DNA from: Streptomyces sp. MJM8645
Lineage (GTDB): Bacteria > Actinomycetota > Actinomycetes > Streptomycetales > Streptomycetaceae
Direction: 5' to 3'
Assembly: GCF_001625365.1 (NCBI RefSeq)
Contig: NZ_LJJF01000001.1
Location: 186,001-250,000 of the forward strand
Length of the DNA: 64,000 nt
Below the pieces are notes generated by a model. The model was not told the origin of the DNA, ran no database searches, and saw only the letters and a list, made by a program, of their open reading frames with translations. Made by a program: the position numbers and the translations under genes. Below are positions 1 through 27,490 of the stretch, one piece after another (the first letter of the stretch is position 1; each line of letters starts with the position of its first letter).

Positions 1-2
1 TC

Positions 3-407
3 GCGCAGAGCCCGGCCGAGCTGGAGCAGCTGCTGACCCCGCTGGCCGACGCCGGGGTCGACGCGTTCCACGGCTCCACCCGGCGCTACTGGCAGCCCGA
101 GTTCGACGGCAGCGACCTCAACCTGGCCGGCTGGGCGCGCAAGCTCACCGGCAAGGCCGCCGTGACGGTCGGCTCGGTCGGCCTGGACCAGCAGTACGGC
201 GAGGGCGAGTTCGCCCAGGGCTACACCAGCCAGGCCGGCGTGACCGGCATCGACGAACTGCTGGCCCGCCTCAAGCGCGACGAGTTCGACCTCGTCGCCG
301 TCGGCCGCACCCTGCTCGCCAACCCGGACTGGGCCGCCAAGGCGCTGCGCGGCAACCTCGCCCGGACCGTCCCGTACGACCCGGCGGTGCTCACCAGCCT
401 GGCCTGA
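3..407 (+). CDS. C-terminal part of an alkene reductase / NADH:flavin oxidoreductase (Old Yellow Enzyme family), 5' end outside window
   Basis: The open frame enters from the left edge and ends at the TGA at 405-407. The visible ~134 residues read as the second half of an OYE-type TIM barrel: AGVDAFHGSTRRYWQPEF, then LTGKAAVTVGSVG and the final FMN-phosphate region DLVAVGRTLLANPDWAAK. Family members reduce activated C=C bonds with NAD(P)H and FMN. The N-terminal FMN and substrate residues are not in the window, so substrate cannot be judged. It converges on the PKS operon, separated by a strong terminator, so it is probably independent of it, although an ene reductase tailoring role cannot be excluded from this end alone. 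Confidence 0.85.
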   Translation, partial: AQSPAELEQLLTPLADAGVDAFHGSTRRYWQPEFDGSDLNLAGWARKLTGKAAVTVGSVGLDQQYGEGEFAQGYTSQAGVTGIDELLARLKRDEFDLVAVGRTLLANPDWAAKALRGNLARTVPYDPAVLTSLA

Positions 408-430
408 CAGCGCCGTTCGGCGAACGGGCG

Positions 431-474
431 CCCGGAAGCCGGGCCGCGACCTCGGTCGCGGCCCGGCTTCCGGG
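431..474. terminator. Bidirectional terminator between ene reductase and PKS
   Basis: A perfect 21-base inverted repeat with only two bases between the arms (431-451 and 454-474), lying between two convergent genes. No long T run follows, as is usual in streptomycetes. It would end both the ene-reductase transcript and the >23 kb PKS transcript. Confidence 0.85.
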
Positions 475-499
475 TTTCGGGGGCAGTCTGTGGAAGGGC

Positions 500-19797
<19,298 letters not shown>

Positions 19798-19801
<4 letters not shown>

Positions 19802-21792
19802 CGGCTCTCCCCCACTCGCTGCACGGCACGGCGGTTGTCCACGGTCGTCCGCAGGTTCAGCGCGGCGCCCGACGCTCCGGTCGGCGCCGTACCGCCGCCC
19901 CGCACGAACTGCTGGTGGAGCACGGCGGTCGTCAGCAGGTAGAGGAAGGTCTGGTCCTCCTTGGTGCTGACCTCCTCCACCGGCGAGGTCATGATCTTGT
20001 CGACCAGGCGCCGGGCGAACTTCGCGTCCAGGCAGCCGATCCCGGCCAACTCGCGGTCGGACAGCAGCAGTTCCAGGTAGTCCGGGCGACTGTCCTTGAA
20101 GGCGGCGCTGCCCGGCGCGCGGTAGGGCTGCTTGGGGCGGCTGGTGGTCCACTCCGGGAGCTCGGCGCGGAACGCCTTCTTCAGGATGGCCTTCTCGACC
20201 TGGCCGTCGTCGTAGCGCAGGTTCACCGACGCGGCCGCGCGCACCACCGCGGGGTCCAGGAACGGGCAGCGGTTCTCCACGCTGTGCGCCAGCGCGGCCC
20301 GCTCCCCCTGCGTGGACAGCAGGAATCCTGGCAGCAGCGTCTTGTACTCCAGCCACTGCGCCTTGTGCATCGCGGGCATGTCCGGGTAGCCGGGTGTCCC
20401 GGCGACGAGGTCGAGCAGGTCGGCGAACGGGTCCATCCGGTCGGCGAGCAGCCGGGCCGCGAACCTCCCGTTCTGGTACCGCATCTCGTGGGAGAACAGG
20501 CCCGGCAGCCGTTCCACCGAGAACTGCTGGTACAGGCCGAGCAGATGGGCCTGGTGGGCGGAGCCGAAGTGCTCCAGCTCCGGGTGCAGGCCGGCCAGCC
20601 GGGTGCGGCGCTCGCCGTCGGTCAGCCCGTTCCACCGCGCGCGCAGCAGGGTCTCGCGGAACAGCGAGTAGCCGAGGAAGGCCTCGTCGGCACCCTCGCC
20701 GCTGAGGATGGTCTTGATCCCGGCGTCGCGGACGTGCCGGGACAGCAGGAACATCGGCACGAACGAGGTGCGGAAGGTCGGAACCTCCGCGTGGTACACG
20801 GCGGTCGGGAAGTGGTCGGTGATGTCCTCGCTGGTGATCGGGACGGCGGTGTGCAGGGTGCCCAGGTGCTCGGCGACCAGGCGCTGGCTGTCGGACTCGT
20901 CGAAGGACTTGTCCTGGAACGCCACCGAGAACGTGCGGACCTCGTACGGGGAGAGCTGGGTGGCCAGCCTCGTCACGATCGAGGAGTCCAGGCCGCCGCT
21001 GAGGTAGACGCCGACCTCGACGTCGGAGCGCAGCCGCAGCTCCACGCTGGTGCGCAGGGTCTGCCGGAGCATGTCGATCGCCTCGGCCTCGGTGCCGTCG
21101 AAGCCGGGCACGTCGAAGTCGAGGTCCTCGTAGGGGCGCAGCGAGCGGCGGCCCGCGCTGATGGTCAGCACGGAGCCCATCGGCAGCTGGCGCACGCCCC
21201 GGAACGGCGTGCGGTCGGGCAGCGGCGTCCACGCGGCGTAGGTGGTGGCCAGCTCCCTCGGGTCGAACTCGAAGCGGAAGCCGGGGAAGGCGCGGAACGC
21301 CTTCATCTCGGACGCGAACAGGAAGTCCCCGCCCGCGTCGGCGTAGAACAGCGGGCGCTTGCCGTAGCGGTCGCGGGCCAGCACCAGGTCACCGGTCGCC
21401 GCGTCCCTGATGGCGACCGCGAAGGCGCCGTTGAACCGGGTGAAGCAGTCCGACCCCCACTGGATCCAGGCCTGGAGCACGACCTCGGTGTCGGAGTGGT
21501 CGGTGCGGAACGGGCGGCCGAGGCGCTCCAGTTCCGCGCGGAGTTCGATGTGGTTGTAGATCTCGCCGTTGAAGCAGATCCAGTAGCGCCCGGAGGGGTC
21601 CGACATGGGTTGCGAGCCACCGGCGAGGTCGACGATGGCCAGCCGCACCGTCCCCATGGCCATGCCGTCGTCGAGGTAGTAGCCCGCCTCGTCCGGCCCG
21701 CGGTGGTGGATGTTCGACAGCATCGAGGTGATGACCTCGGCGGTGGCACCGGGGTGCAGCGAGGTCGAGAGGAAACCAGCCAGCCCGCACAT
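19798..21792 (-). CDS. Asparagine-synthetase-like amidotransferase of the glutarimide pathway
   Basis: A 664-residue class B asparagine synthetase homologue. Cys2 of MCGLAGF is the glutaminase nucleophile exposed after Met removal, and the synthetase half carries the PP-loop SGGLDSS near residue 265. In glutarimide systems this enzyme is known to amidate malonyl-ACP to malonamyl-ACP, supplying the ring nitrogen. The start is the ATG at 21792 with AAGGA upstream, and its TGA overlaps the PKS ATG (ATGA), so the two are translationally coupled. It lies directly between the free ACP (its likely substrate carrier) and the PKS. A housekeeping asparagine synthetase is less likely given this operon position. 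Confidence 0.9.
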
Positions 21793-21803
21793 GATCCGTC
21801 CTT

Positions 21804-22055
21804 CTACTTCGCGGAGGTCTTCTTGGTGACGAATTCGTCGATCGCGGTGAGCGAGACGAAGACGTTCACGAGGATGTCCTCCGGGGAGATCTCGACGGAG
21901 AACTCGGACTCCAGGAACTTCATCATCCTGACGTAGCCGAACGAGTCGATGACCCCCGCCTTGAACAGGTCGGTGTCCGGGGTGATCACGTCGTCGAACT
22001 CGAAGAGGAAACGGTCTTCCAGGTACAGCCGGATCGTGTCCGTCGTGGTTGCCAT
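21804..22055 (-). CDS. Stand-alone acyl carrier protein (starter ACP)
   Basis: An 83-residue free ACP with the pantetheine site at Ser38 in GVIDSFGYV, where Phe replaces the usual Leu after Ser. Acidic helices surround it, as expected. It lies 3 bases after the acyltransferase and 11 bases before the amidotransferase gene. In related glutarimide pathways such an ACP carries malonyl, then malonamyl, as the starter for a PKS that begins directly with a KS, and that is the arrangement here. The ATG at 22055 is preceded by GGAG. Confidence 0.9.
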   Translation of the reverse strand: MATTTDTIRLYLEDRFLFEFDDVITPDTDLFKAGVIDSFGYVRMMKFLESEFSVEISPEDILVNVFVSLTAIDEFVTKKTSAK

Positions 22056-22058
22056 GTG

Positions 22059-22904
22059 TCACACTCCAGCCCTGATTTTGAACACCATGTGGGTGAGGGC
22101 CAGGCCCCCGATTTCGGTGAATTCCGGCTCGGCGTCGCCGTCGAGCAGCCCGCGGACGCTGTCGGTCCAGCGCACCGGGGCGACCAGCTGCTCCGTGAGC
22201 ATGCGCGTCACCTGTCCCGGCTCGTACGGTCGGCCCGTGACGTTGGAGATGACGGGGGTGTCGGGGTCGGCGAACTCGAACTCCGTCAGGAACTCGGCGA
22301 ACCGCACCCTGGCCGGCTCCATGTACCGGGAGTGGAAGGGCGCGCTCACCTTGAGCCGTACGAAGCGGATCTCCCGCTTCTCCAGGCAGGCGTGCGCCGC
22401 CTCCAGGACCGGCGGGGTGCCCGCGATGACCACCTGCGAGCCGGTGTTGAGGCCGGCGATGTCGACGCCGTCGACGCCGTCCTCCGCGAGGATCTCCAGC
22501 AGTCGCTCGGGCGGTGTGTTCATCACAGCGGTCATGCCGCCCCCGGAGGCCGCCGCCATCAGCTCGCCGCGCTTGGCGACCAGCCGCAGCCCCGTCTCGA
22601 AGGCGAAGGACCCGGCCGCGAGCAGCGCGTTGTACTCGCCCAGGCTGTGCCCCAGGTAGACGTCCGCCGCCCGGTCCCCGCGGTGGACCCGCTCGAAGGT
22701 CCGCAGCGCGTTGACGACGAACAGCGCCGGCTGGGTGTACTCCGTGCGGCCCAACAGGCCGTCCGGGTCCTCCGTGCACAAGGAGACCAGGTCGTACCCC
22801 AGCACGTCCGAGGCGTACTGGACCAGCCCTGGGTACCGTTCGAAGACCTCTGCCCCCATTCCCTTTTCCTGACTTCCCTGACCAGCGAAGATGACTGCCA
22901 GCAC
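22059..22904 (-). CDS. Stand-alone malonyl-type acyltransferase (trans-AT)
   Basis: A 281-residue free acyltransferase: VIFAGQGSQ at the N-terminus, nucleophile Ser87 in GHSLGEY and catalytic His191 in SAPFHSRYM. The APFHS signature is that of malonyl-specific enzymes. It should load malonyl onto the AT-less PKS modules and the starter ACP. The start is the GTG at 22904 with GAAGGAG five bases upstream; that ribosome binding site overlaps the TGA of the LysR gene. It is a single AT, without the tandem acylhydrolase often seen in other trans-AT clusters. Confidence 0.93.
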   Translation of the reverse strand: MLAVIFAGQGSQEKGMGAEVFERYPGLVQYASDVLGYDLVSLCTEDPDGLLGRTEYTQPALFVVNALRTFERVHRGDRAADVYLGHSLGEYNALLAAGSFAFETGLRLVAKRGELMAAASGGGMTAVMNTPPERLLEILAEDGVDGVDIAGLNTGSQVVIAGTPPVLEAAHACLEKREIRFVRLKVSAPFHSRYMEPARVRFAEFLTEFEFADPDTPVISNVTGRPYEPGQVTRMLTEQLVAPVRWTDSVRGLLDGDAEPEFTEIGGLALTHMVFKIRAGV

Positions 22905-22913
22905 GACACTCCT

Positions 22914-23915
22914 TCAACCCACGACGACCTGCTGACCTGCACTGACCTGCCGACCTGCACTGACCTGCCGACCCGTACCGACCTGCCGACCCGTACCGAC
23001 CTGCGCCGGACGCGCTCCGACCGCGGATCTGAGCACGTCCAGGAACGCCCTGCCGCGGCTGCTCATGGCCAGGTCGGGCATCATGGCCGCGCCCAGGGTC
23101 GCGGGCGGCAGGTCTCCGAGCAGCTCGACCTCGCGGACCCTGCCGCCGTCCAACGTCGTTGCGGTCAGGCCGCGTTGATACATCAAGGCGAACCCGGCAC
23201 CGGCGGCCACCAGGCCGCGCAGCGTCTCGATGCTCGTCGTCGTCACCACCCGCGGCATGCGGACGCCCGCGCGGGAGAACATCCGCTCGGCGTGGCGGAG
23301 CACGCTCGGGGCGTTCAGGGCGACCAGCGGTCGCCCGGCCAACTCGTCCAGGGAGAGCGGCCCGACCAGCCCCAACGGGTCGTCATCCGCCAGCAGGGCG
23401 TGCACCGGCAGGTCGACCAGCGGGTGGAACCTGGCGTCGCCCGCCAGGAAGTCGTACGTCACGGCCAGTTCGCACCGGCCGTCCCGGAGGAACTCCAGCA
23501 GCCGGTCGGCGGACGCCTCGTGGAGGTTCAGCTTCAGTGCCCCGTGCCGCTCCCCGACCAAACGGTGGACCAGTGGCAGCAGGAACGGGGCGATCGGGAA
23601 GAAGAATCCGACGTCGAGCTGGCCTGCGGTGTCGCCCGCCAGGGCGTCGCCCTGTGCTTTGAGGCTGCTGGCCTGCCCCAGCAACGCGCGCGCCTCCCGC
23701 AGCAGGTGGCGACCGCTCGGCGTCAGGGAGACCCCACGGGCATGGTGACGGAGCAGCAGCTGAACACCGAGCTGACGTTCCAGCCGCATGATGGCCGACG
23801 AGACCGTCGACTGCGAGGCGCACAGCTTCTCCGCCGCCTCCGAGATGTTGCCGATCTCGGCGGAGACGACGAAGTAGCGCAATTGAGTGAGACTGAATCC
23901 CAAGCGATCGGTCAT
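22914..23915 (-). CDS. LysR-type transcriptional regulator heading the glutarimide operon
   Basis: A 333-residue LysR protein: N-terminal winged helix (LTQLRYFVVSAE, ISEAAEKLCASQSTVSSAIMRLE) and a substrate-binding domain ending near LRSAVGAR. It lies upstream of and on the same strand as the biosynthetic genes, 9 bases from the acyltransferase start, so it appears co-transcribed rather than divergent as most LysR regulators are. I chose the ATG at 23915, which starts the conserved DNA-binding region; the frame is open ~130 bases further up. Its C-terminus is a run of QVGTGR/QVSAGR repeats with no known role. It is likely the cluster activator. Confidence 0.9.
   Translation of the reverse strand: MTDRLGFSLTQLRYFVVSAEIGNISEAAEKLCASQSTVSSAIMRLERQLGVQLLLRHHARGVSLTPSGRHLLREARALLGQASSLKAQGDALAGDTAGQLDVGFFFPIAPFLLPLVHRLVGERHGALKLNLHEASADRLLEFLRDGRCELAVTYDFLAGDARFHPLVDLPVHALLADDDPLGLVGPLSLDELAGRPLVALNAPSVLRHAERMFSRAGVRMPRVVTTTSIETLRGLVAAGAGFALMYQRGLTATTLDGGRVREVELLGDLPPATLGAAMMPDLAMSSRGRAFLDVLRSAVGARPAQVGTGRQVGTGRQVSAGRQVSAGQQVVVG
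22926..23006 (-). repeat. 18-base in-frame tandem repeats at the 3' end of the LysR gene
   Basis: About four to five imperfect 18-base units (core GACCTGCCGACC on the plus strand) encode QVGTGR and QVSAGR repeats at the extreme C-terminus of the regulator. The array stops about ten bases before the stop codon and the ribosome binding site of the acyltransferase gene. Confidence 0.85.
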
Positions 23916-24288
23916 AGCGCGCGGAATCCTTTTCCCGGAATCTGGCCATGCGGATTTTCGGGGTCGGCGGTGCGACCGCCGGAGAAATTCTGAATTCGGT
24001 GACGAACCACGGGCGATCAGCCCGCGGCGGATCTGTGAAAGGCACACCGGGGCGCGGTGACCGGCCTCGGCACGCAGGGAGACGGCGGCCCGTGGCGACC
24101 GCGGCGGGCCGCCCCTGCGGAGCCGGTCACGCCAGCGTGTTCCGCTTCGGGCCGTTCGAAGTGTTGGGGCAGTACGGCGAGTTCATACCCGCCGCAGCGT
24201 CAACTCGATTTTCTCGCTGCACGGCCGGGCGATGCGGGCCCGGCAAGCTGCCGGTCCGATCTCCTTGACGCCGACGCGCGCAAACGGC

Positions 24289-24319
24289 TAGACACCAAGC
24301 CATTCCGGTCCAGTATTAT
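24289..24319 (+). promoter_or_regulatory. Possible promoter upstream of the MarR gene
   Basis: TAGACA at 24289-24294 and TATTAT at 24314-24319 with a 19-base spacer, in a locally AT-richer stretch. The spacer is one or two bases long for a vegetative promoter, and the distance to the MarR start is nearly 300 bases, so this is tentative. Confidence 0.3.
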
Positions 24320-24338
24320 CTGCCGGAGGTTCCCCGAT

Positions 24339-24355
24339 CCCGGAAGCGTTCCGGG
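24339..24355. promoter_or_regulatory. Perfect palindrome CCCGGAA-GCG-TTCCGGG
   Basis: Seven-base arms around a 3-base centre, in the middle of the LysR/MarR intergenic region. It could be an operator for either regulator or a hairpin in a leader transcript; nothing else identifies it. Confidence 0.35.
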
Positions 24356-24554
24356 GAACGGGGCGGCGGGGACATGTGTGATGACCATGGTGACACTTTC
24401 CTCAGCTCCGTCAAAGACGGGAAGCTATCGGTCGGATTGTCGCAGTCCAGGTTCATGTGACATGAGCAGATCAACTACACAGAGAGCATAAAAGCGGACA
24501 AGCCTCCGATGAGCGTGCCCAGGTTGCCCAGCTGGAAGCGGGCCACGTGTCATA

Positions 24555-24574
24555 CGGTAACTGAAAGGTTACCG
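24555..24574. promoter_or_regulatory. Candidate MarR operator, CGGTAAC-N6-GTTACCG
   Basis: A perfect 7-base inverted repeat with a 6-base spacer, 27 bases upstream of the MarR-family start codon. MarR dimers typically bind palindromes of 16-20 bases near their own promoter, so autoregulation is likely. Confidence 0.55.
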
Positions 24575-24600
24575 GTTAACAAGTTGGAGCATGTGCACGA

Positions 24601-25245
24601 ATGGATGAAACGCGGGCGGTATGGCAACTGTGGGTACAGAGCCGTCCTGACCTCGACCTTTCGTCGATGGAGATCATCGGCGGCCTCCGACACGCCCACG
24701 CGATGCTGGAGTTCCTCCTTGAACCGGTGTTCGAAGCGGCGGCCGTCAGCTCATCGGAGTTCGACGTGCTCTACCACCTCCGCCACTCGACCGAGCCGAC
24801 GATCGCGCGCCGCCTCGCCGCCTCGATGGGGCGGTCGCCGGCCGCGCTGAGCAAGGCGCTGGCCAAGCTGGAACGGCGCGCCCTCGTGGTCCGGACGGTC
24901 AACCCCGCGGACCGGCGCGCGGCACTGGTCTTCATCACCGACGCGGGCGCGGCCGCCGTCGACGACGTCATGCCCAGGCGCCTGGCCATCGAACAGCAGG
25001 TCCTCGGGGCACTCAGCGAGGAACAGAACGCACAGGTTCGGATCGCCCTGCGGTGTCTCGCCGAAGCCGTCGAGGTCCAGGCCCTGCAGGGTCGGCCCGC
25101 CGACCCGGAGACCCCCACCGCCATCCCGGCCTGGACTCCGCCACGTTCGCCGTCACGCGAGTCCCCGTCCCGCCCCCCGCGGGCGCCCCGGCGACAGCTC
25201 GCCAACGCCAAGCATCCCCGGAGCGGCTACCCGACGGAGCTTTGA
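24601..25245 (+). CDS. MarR-family transcriptional regulator
   Basis: A 214-residue protein whose first ~150 residues read as a MarR winged helix: EFDVLYHLRHS, then TIARRLAASMGRSPAALSKALAKLERRALVVRTVNPADRRAALVFITDAG, covering the recognition helix and the charged wing. The last ~50 residues are a Pro/Arg/Ser-rich tail not usual for the family. GGAG lies 12 bases before the ATG, and a candidate operator sits just upstream. It faces away from the PKS operon, so a role in controlling or sensing the metabolite is possible but unproved. Confidence 0.85.
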   Translation: MDETRAVWQLWVQSRPDLDLSSMEIIGGLRHAHAMLEFLLEPVFEAAAVSSSEFDVLYHLRHSTEPTIARRLAASMGRSPAALSKALAKLERRALVVRTVNPADRRAALVFITDAGAAAVDDVMPRRLAIEQQVLGALSEEQNAQVRIALRCLAEAVEVQALQGRPADPETPTAIPAWTPPRSPSRESPSRPPRAPRRQLANAKHPRSGYPTEL

Positions 25246-25312
25246 ACGGCGCGGCGCCGCCGACTCAACTCAGCCGACAACACTTGAACTTCGGGCCCCG
25301 CCACCCCGCCGG

Positions 25313-26482
25313 TCAGCCGGCCCGGGGCGCCAGCGGCGGCGCTCCGGTGATCCAGCGGCCGCGGCGCATGACGGCGACCAGGTCGTAGCCCTCGGAGTCG
25401 AGCACGACCAGGTCGGCCTGCTTGCCCGTCTCCAGGGATCCGATCGAGCCGGCGAGGCCCAGCAGGCGGGCCGGGGTGGCGGACAGCGACTCGACGGTCT
25501 GGTTCAGCGTCAGGCCGTTGACGGTGAGCGAGCGCTTGAAGGCGACGTCCAGGGTGAGCGTGGAACCCGCGATGGAGCTGCCGTCCGGGAGCATCGCGAC
25601 GCCGTCCTTGACCTCGACCTGGAGCGGGCCGAGCGGGTAGAGGCCGTCGCCCATGCCGGCCGCGCCCATCGCGTCGGTGATCAGGGCGACCCGGGACGCC
25701 CCGGCGGTGCCGTAGGCGAGGTCGAGCACGGACGGGTGCAGGTGCACGCCGTCGTTGATCAGCTCGACGGTGACCCGCTCGTCCTCCAGCAGCGCCACGA
25801 TCGGGCCCGGGGCGCGGTGGGCGATGCCCGGCATGGCGTTGAAGAGGTGGGTGGCGACGCTCGCGCCGGCGTCGATCGCCTCCAGCGTGGTGGCGTAGTC
25901 GGAGTCGGTGTGGCCGACGGCGGCGATCACGCCGAGGTCGGCGAGCATCCGTACCGAGTCCAGGCCGCCGGGCAGTTCGGGGGCCAGGGTGACCATCTTC
26001 GCGTGGCCGCGGGCGGCGTCGACCAGCTTGCGCACCAGCGCCGGGTCCGGGTCGCGCAGCAGGTCGGGGCGGTGGGCGCCGCAGCGGTTGTGCGAGATGA
26101 ACGGGCCCTCGAAGTGGATGCCGGCCAGCACGCCGTCCTCGACCAGCTCGGACAGCACGGACGCCTGGCGGGCGACCTCGTCGATCTCCCCGGTGACGGT
26201 GGACGCGACCGTGGTGGTGGTGCCGTGCTCCAGGTGCGTACGGGCGGCGAGAAGGGCCTCCTCGGCGATGCCGGAGGCGTAGGAGGCGCCGCCGCCGCCG
26301 TGCACGTGCAGGTCGACGAAGCCGGGCACGACGGTGTACCCGGTCAGGTCGAGGTCGCCGGGCCCGCTCTCGCCTCCGAGGCCGGCGATCCGGTCGCCCT
26401 CGACGGCGAGGCGGCCGCCCTCGACGACGCCGCCGGGCAGGACCAGCCGGGCGCCGGCCAGGGACATGCGGTCCGCTGTCAC
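25313..26482 (-). CDS. nagA: N-acetylglucosamine/N-acetylgalactosamine-6-phosphate deacetylase
   Basis: A 389-residue amidohydrolase with the full NagA motif set: metal site DLHVHGGGG, EGPFISHNRCGAH, AVGHTDSDY, THLFNAMPG, INDGVHLHPS and catalytic ITDAMGAAGM. It removes acetate from the amino-sugar 6-phosphate. The GTG at 26482 is preferred because GGAGG lies ~8 bases upstream; the first internal ATG (26467) is five codons later. It is divergent from the DeoR regulator and close to kinase, isomerase and aldolase genes of a tagatose-type route, so the GalNAc-6-phosphate role is as likely as the GlcNAc one. A half-matching DasR-like site lies near 26568-26580. Confidence 0.93.
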   Translation of the reverse strand: MTADRMSLAGARLVLPGGVVEGGRLAVEGDRIAGLGGESGPGDLDLTGYTVVPGFVDLHVHGGGGASYASGIAEEALLAARTHLEHGTTTTVASTVTGEIDEVARQASVLSELVEDGVLAGIHFEGPFISHNRCGAHRPDLLRDPDPALVRKLVDAARGHAKMVTLAPELPGGLDSVRMLADLGVIAAVGHTDSDYATTLEAIDAGASVATHLFNAMPGIAHRAPGPIVALLEDERVTVELINDGVHLHPSVLDLAYGTAGASRVALITDAMGAAGMGDGLYPLGPLQVEVKDGVAMLPDGSSIAGSTLTLDVAFKRSLTVNGLTLNQTVESLSATPARLLGLAGSIGSLETGKQADLVVLDSEGYDLVAVMRRGRWITGAPPLAPRAG

Positions 26483-26642
26483 GCGGTCACCTCCGGCGCT
26501 GCTCCAGGCAGTCGCAGAACTGAGTGAAGTTGCTTGTTTCATAGCCATGATAGTCAGATTCGAGCGGACGACCAGACCTGCGACCTGTTCGCCGAAATCA
26601 GCCCGACCCGGCGCCACCCAGGGGTTTGGCTCCCGACCGGGC

Positions 26643-26654
26643 TAGAATCGCGTC
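26643..26654 (+). promoter_or_regulatory. -10 element immediately upstream of deoR-type ATG (leaderless start)
   Basis: TAGAAT at 26643-26648 is followed by only six bases before the ATG at 26655. No Shine-Dalgarno is present, and transcription would begin at or next to the A of ATG, so a leaderless mRNA is the simplest reading. No good -35 hexamer is visible at the expected distance. Confidence 0.55.
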
Positions 26655-27413
26655 ATGCTCAAAGCTGATCGCGCCACCCGGATCCTCTCGCACGTCACCG
26701 AAGCGGGGAGCGCCGATGTGCACGCGCTCGCCGAACTCCTGGACGTCTCGACCGCGACCGTGCGCCGCGATCTCCAGGAGCTCCACGAGCAGGGACTGCT
26801 GCACCGCACCCGGGGCGGCGCGGTGACCGGCTCGGTCAACCTCGAACTGCCCCTGCGCCACCGCGGCGAGAAGCAGCGGGAGGAGAAGCGCCGGATCGCC
26901 CTGGCGGCGGCCGAACTCATGCCGGAGGGGGCGGTGGTGGGCCTCAGCGGCGGCACCACCACCAGCGAGCTCGCCCGGGTGCTCGCCGAGCGCACCGGCA
27001 TCACCGTCGTGACCAACGCGGTGAACATCGCCGCCGACCTGATCGTCCGCCCCGAGGTGCGCCTCGTGGTGATCGGCGGCATCGCCCGCACGGCCAGCTA
27101 CGAACTGGTCGGCCCGGCCGCCGACCGGATGCTCTCGCAGTACCACCTGGACATCTCCTTCATCGGGGTGGACGGCCTGACGGCGCAGGAGGGCTGCACC
27201 ACGCACGACGAGATGGAGGCCCAGACCGACCGGGCGTTCCTGCGCAGCAGCGCGCGCTCGGTCGTGCTGGCCGACAGCACCAAGGTCGGAAAGGTCACCT
27301 TCGCCCGGATCTGCCCGCTCTCCGACGTCCACGACCTGGTGACGGACGACGGCCTGACGGACGCGCAGCAGCGGGCCGTCACCGGCTGTGGCGTCCGGGT
27401 CCGGCGGGCCTGA
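26655..27413 (+). CDS. DeoR/GlpR-family regulator of the amino-sugar locus
   Basis: A 252-residue protein with a classic DeoR helix-turn-helix (ILSHVTEAGSADVHALAELLDVSTATVRRDLQEL) and a DeoR C-terminal sensor with GLSGGTTTSELA, TNAVNIAADL, VVIGGIARTASYELVG and LADSTKVGKVTFA. Such proteins sense phosphorylated sugars. It is divergent from nagA and converges on the ABC transporter genes, so it is the best candidate regulator for the 25-39 kb locus, comparable to AgaR of GalNAc systems. Translation is probably leaderless. Confidence 0.92.
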   Translation: MLKADRATRILSHVTEAGSADVHALAELLDVSTATVRRDLQELHEQGLLHRTRGGAVTGSVNLELPLRHRGEKQREEKRRIALAAAELMPEGAVVGLSGGTTTSELARVLAERTGITVVTNAVNIAADLIVRPEVRLVVIGGIARTASYELVGPAADRMLSQYHLDISFIGVDGLTAQEGCTTHDEMEAQTDRAFLRSSARSVVLADSTKVGKVTFARICPLSDVHDLVTDDGLTDAQQRAVTGCGVRVRRA

Positions 27414-27421
27414 CCGCCGAC

Positions 27422-27467
27422 GGGCCCCGGGGCGCGGCCTGATCCACCGGCCACGCCCCGAGGCCCC
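27422..27467. terminator. Bidirectional terminator between DeoR gene and permease gene
   Basis: Imperfect GC-rich inverted repeat (GGGGCGCGGCC against GGCCACGCCCC with outer GGCC/GGCCCC pairs) between two convergent genes. Confidence 0.65.
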
Positions 27468-27490
27468 GGTTCAGGCCCGGCGGCTCCGCC

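Larger units (their letters stand above)
23916..24600. other. Intergenic region between divergent LysR and MarR genes
   Basis: This ~685-base stretch is lower in GC than its surroundings toward the MarR side and holds no ORF I would support. It should contain the promoter for the whole PKS operon and that of the MarR gene. Visible elements are a perfect palindrome at 24339-24355, a possible plus-strand promoter at 24289-24319 and a MarR-type inverted repeat at 24555-24574. Confidence 0.7.

Noticed and set aside
19802..21232. Upstream extension of the PKS reading frame (frame open to 21232)
   Set aside because: It overlaps the intact amidotransferase gene in another frame and encodes Arg/Pro/Ala-rich shadow sequence; the KS starts at 19801 with an ATGA overlap.
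22926..23006. CRISPR-like repeat array
   Set aside because: Units are contiguous without spacers, in frame with the LysR C-terminus, and no cas genes exist in the window.
24057..24491. Plus-strand ORFs in the LysR/MarR gap
   Set aside because: No ribosome binding site, no third-position GC bias and no family resemblance.
26568..26580. DasR site between nagA and the DeoR gene
   Set aside because: Only one half-site (AGGTCTGG on the minus strand) agrees; about 9 of 16 positions match, too weak to call.
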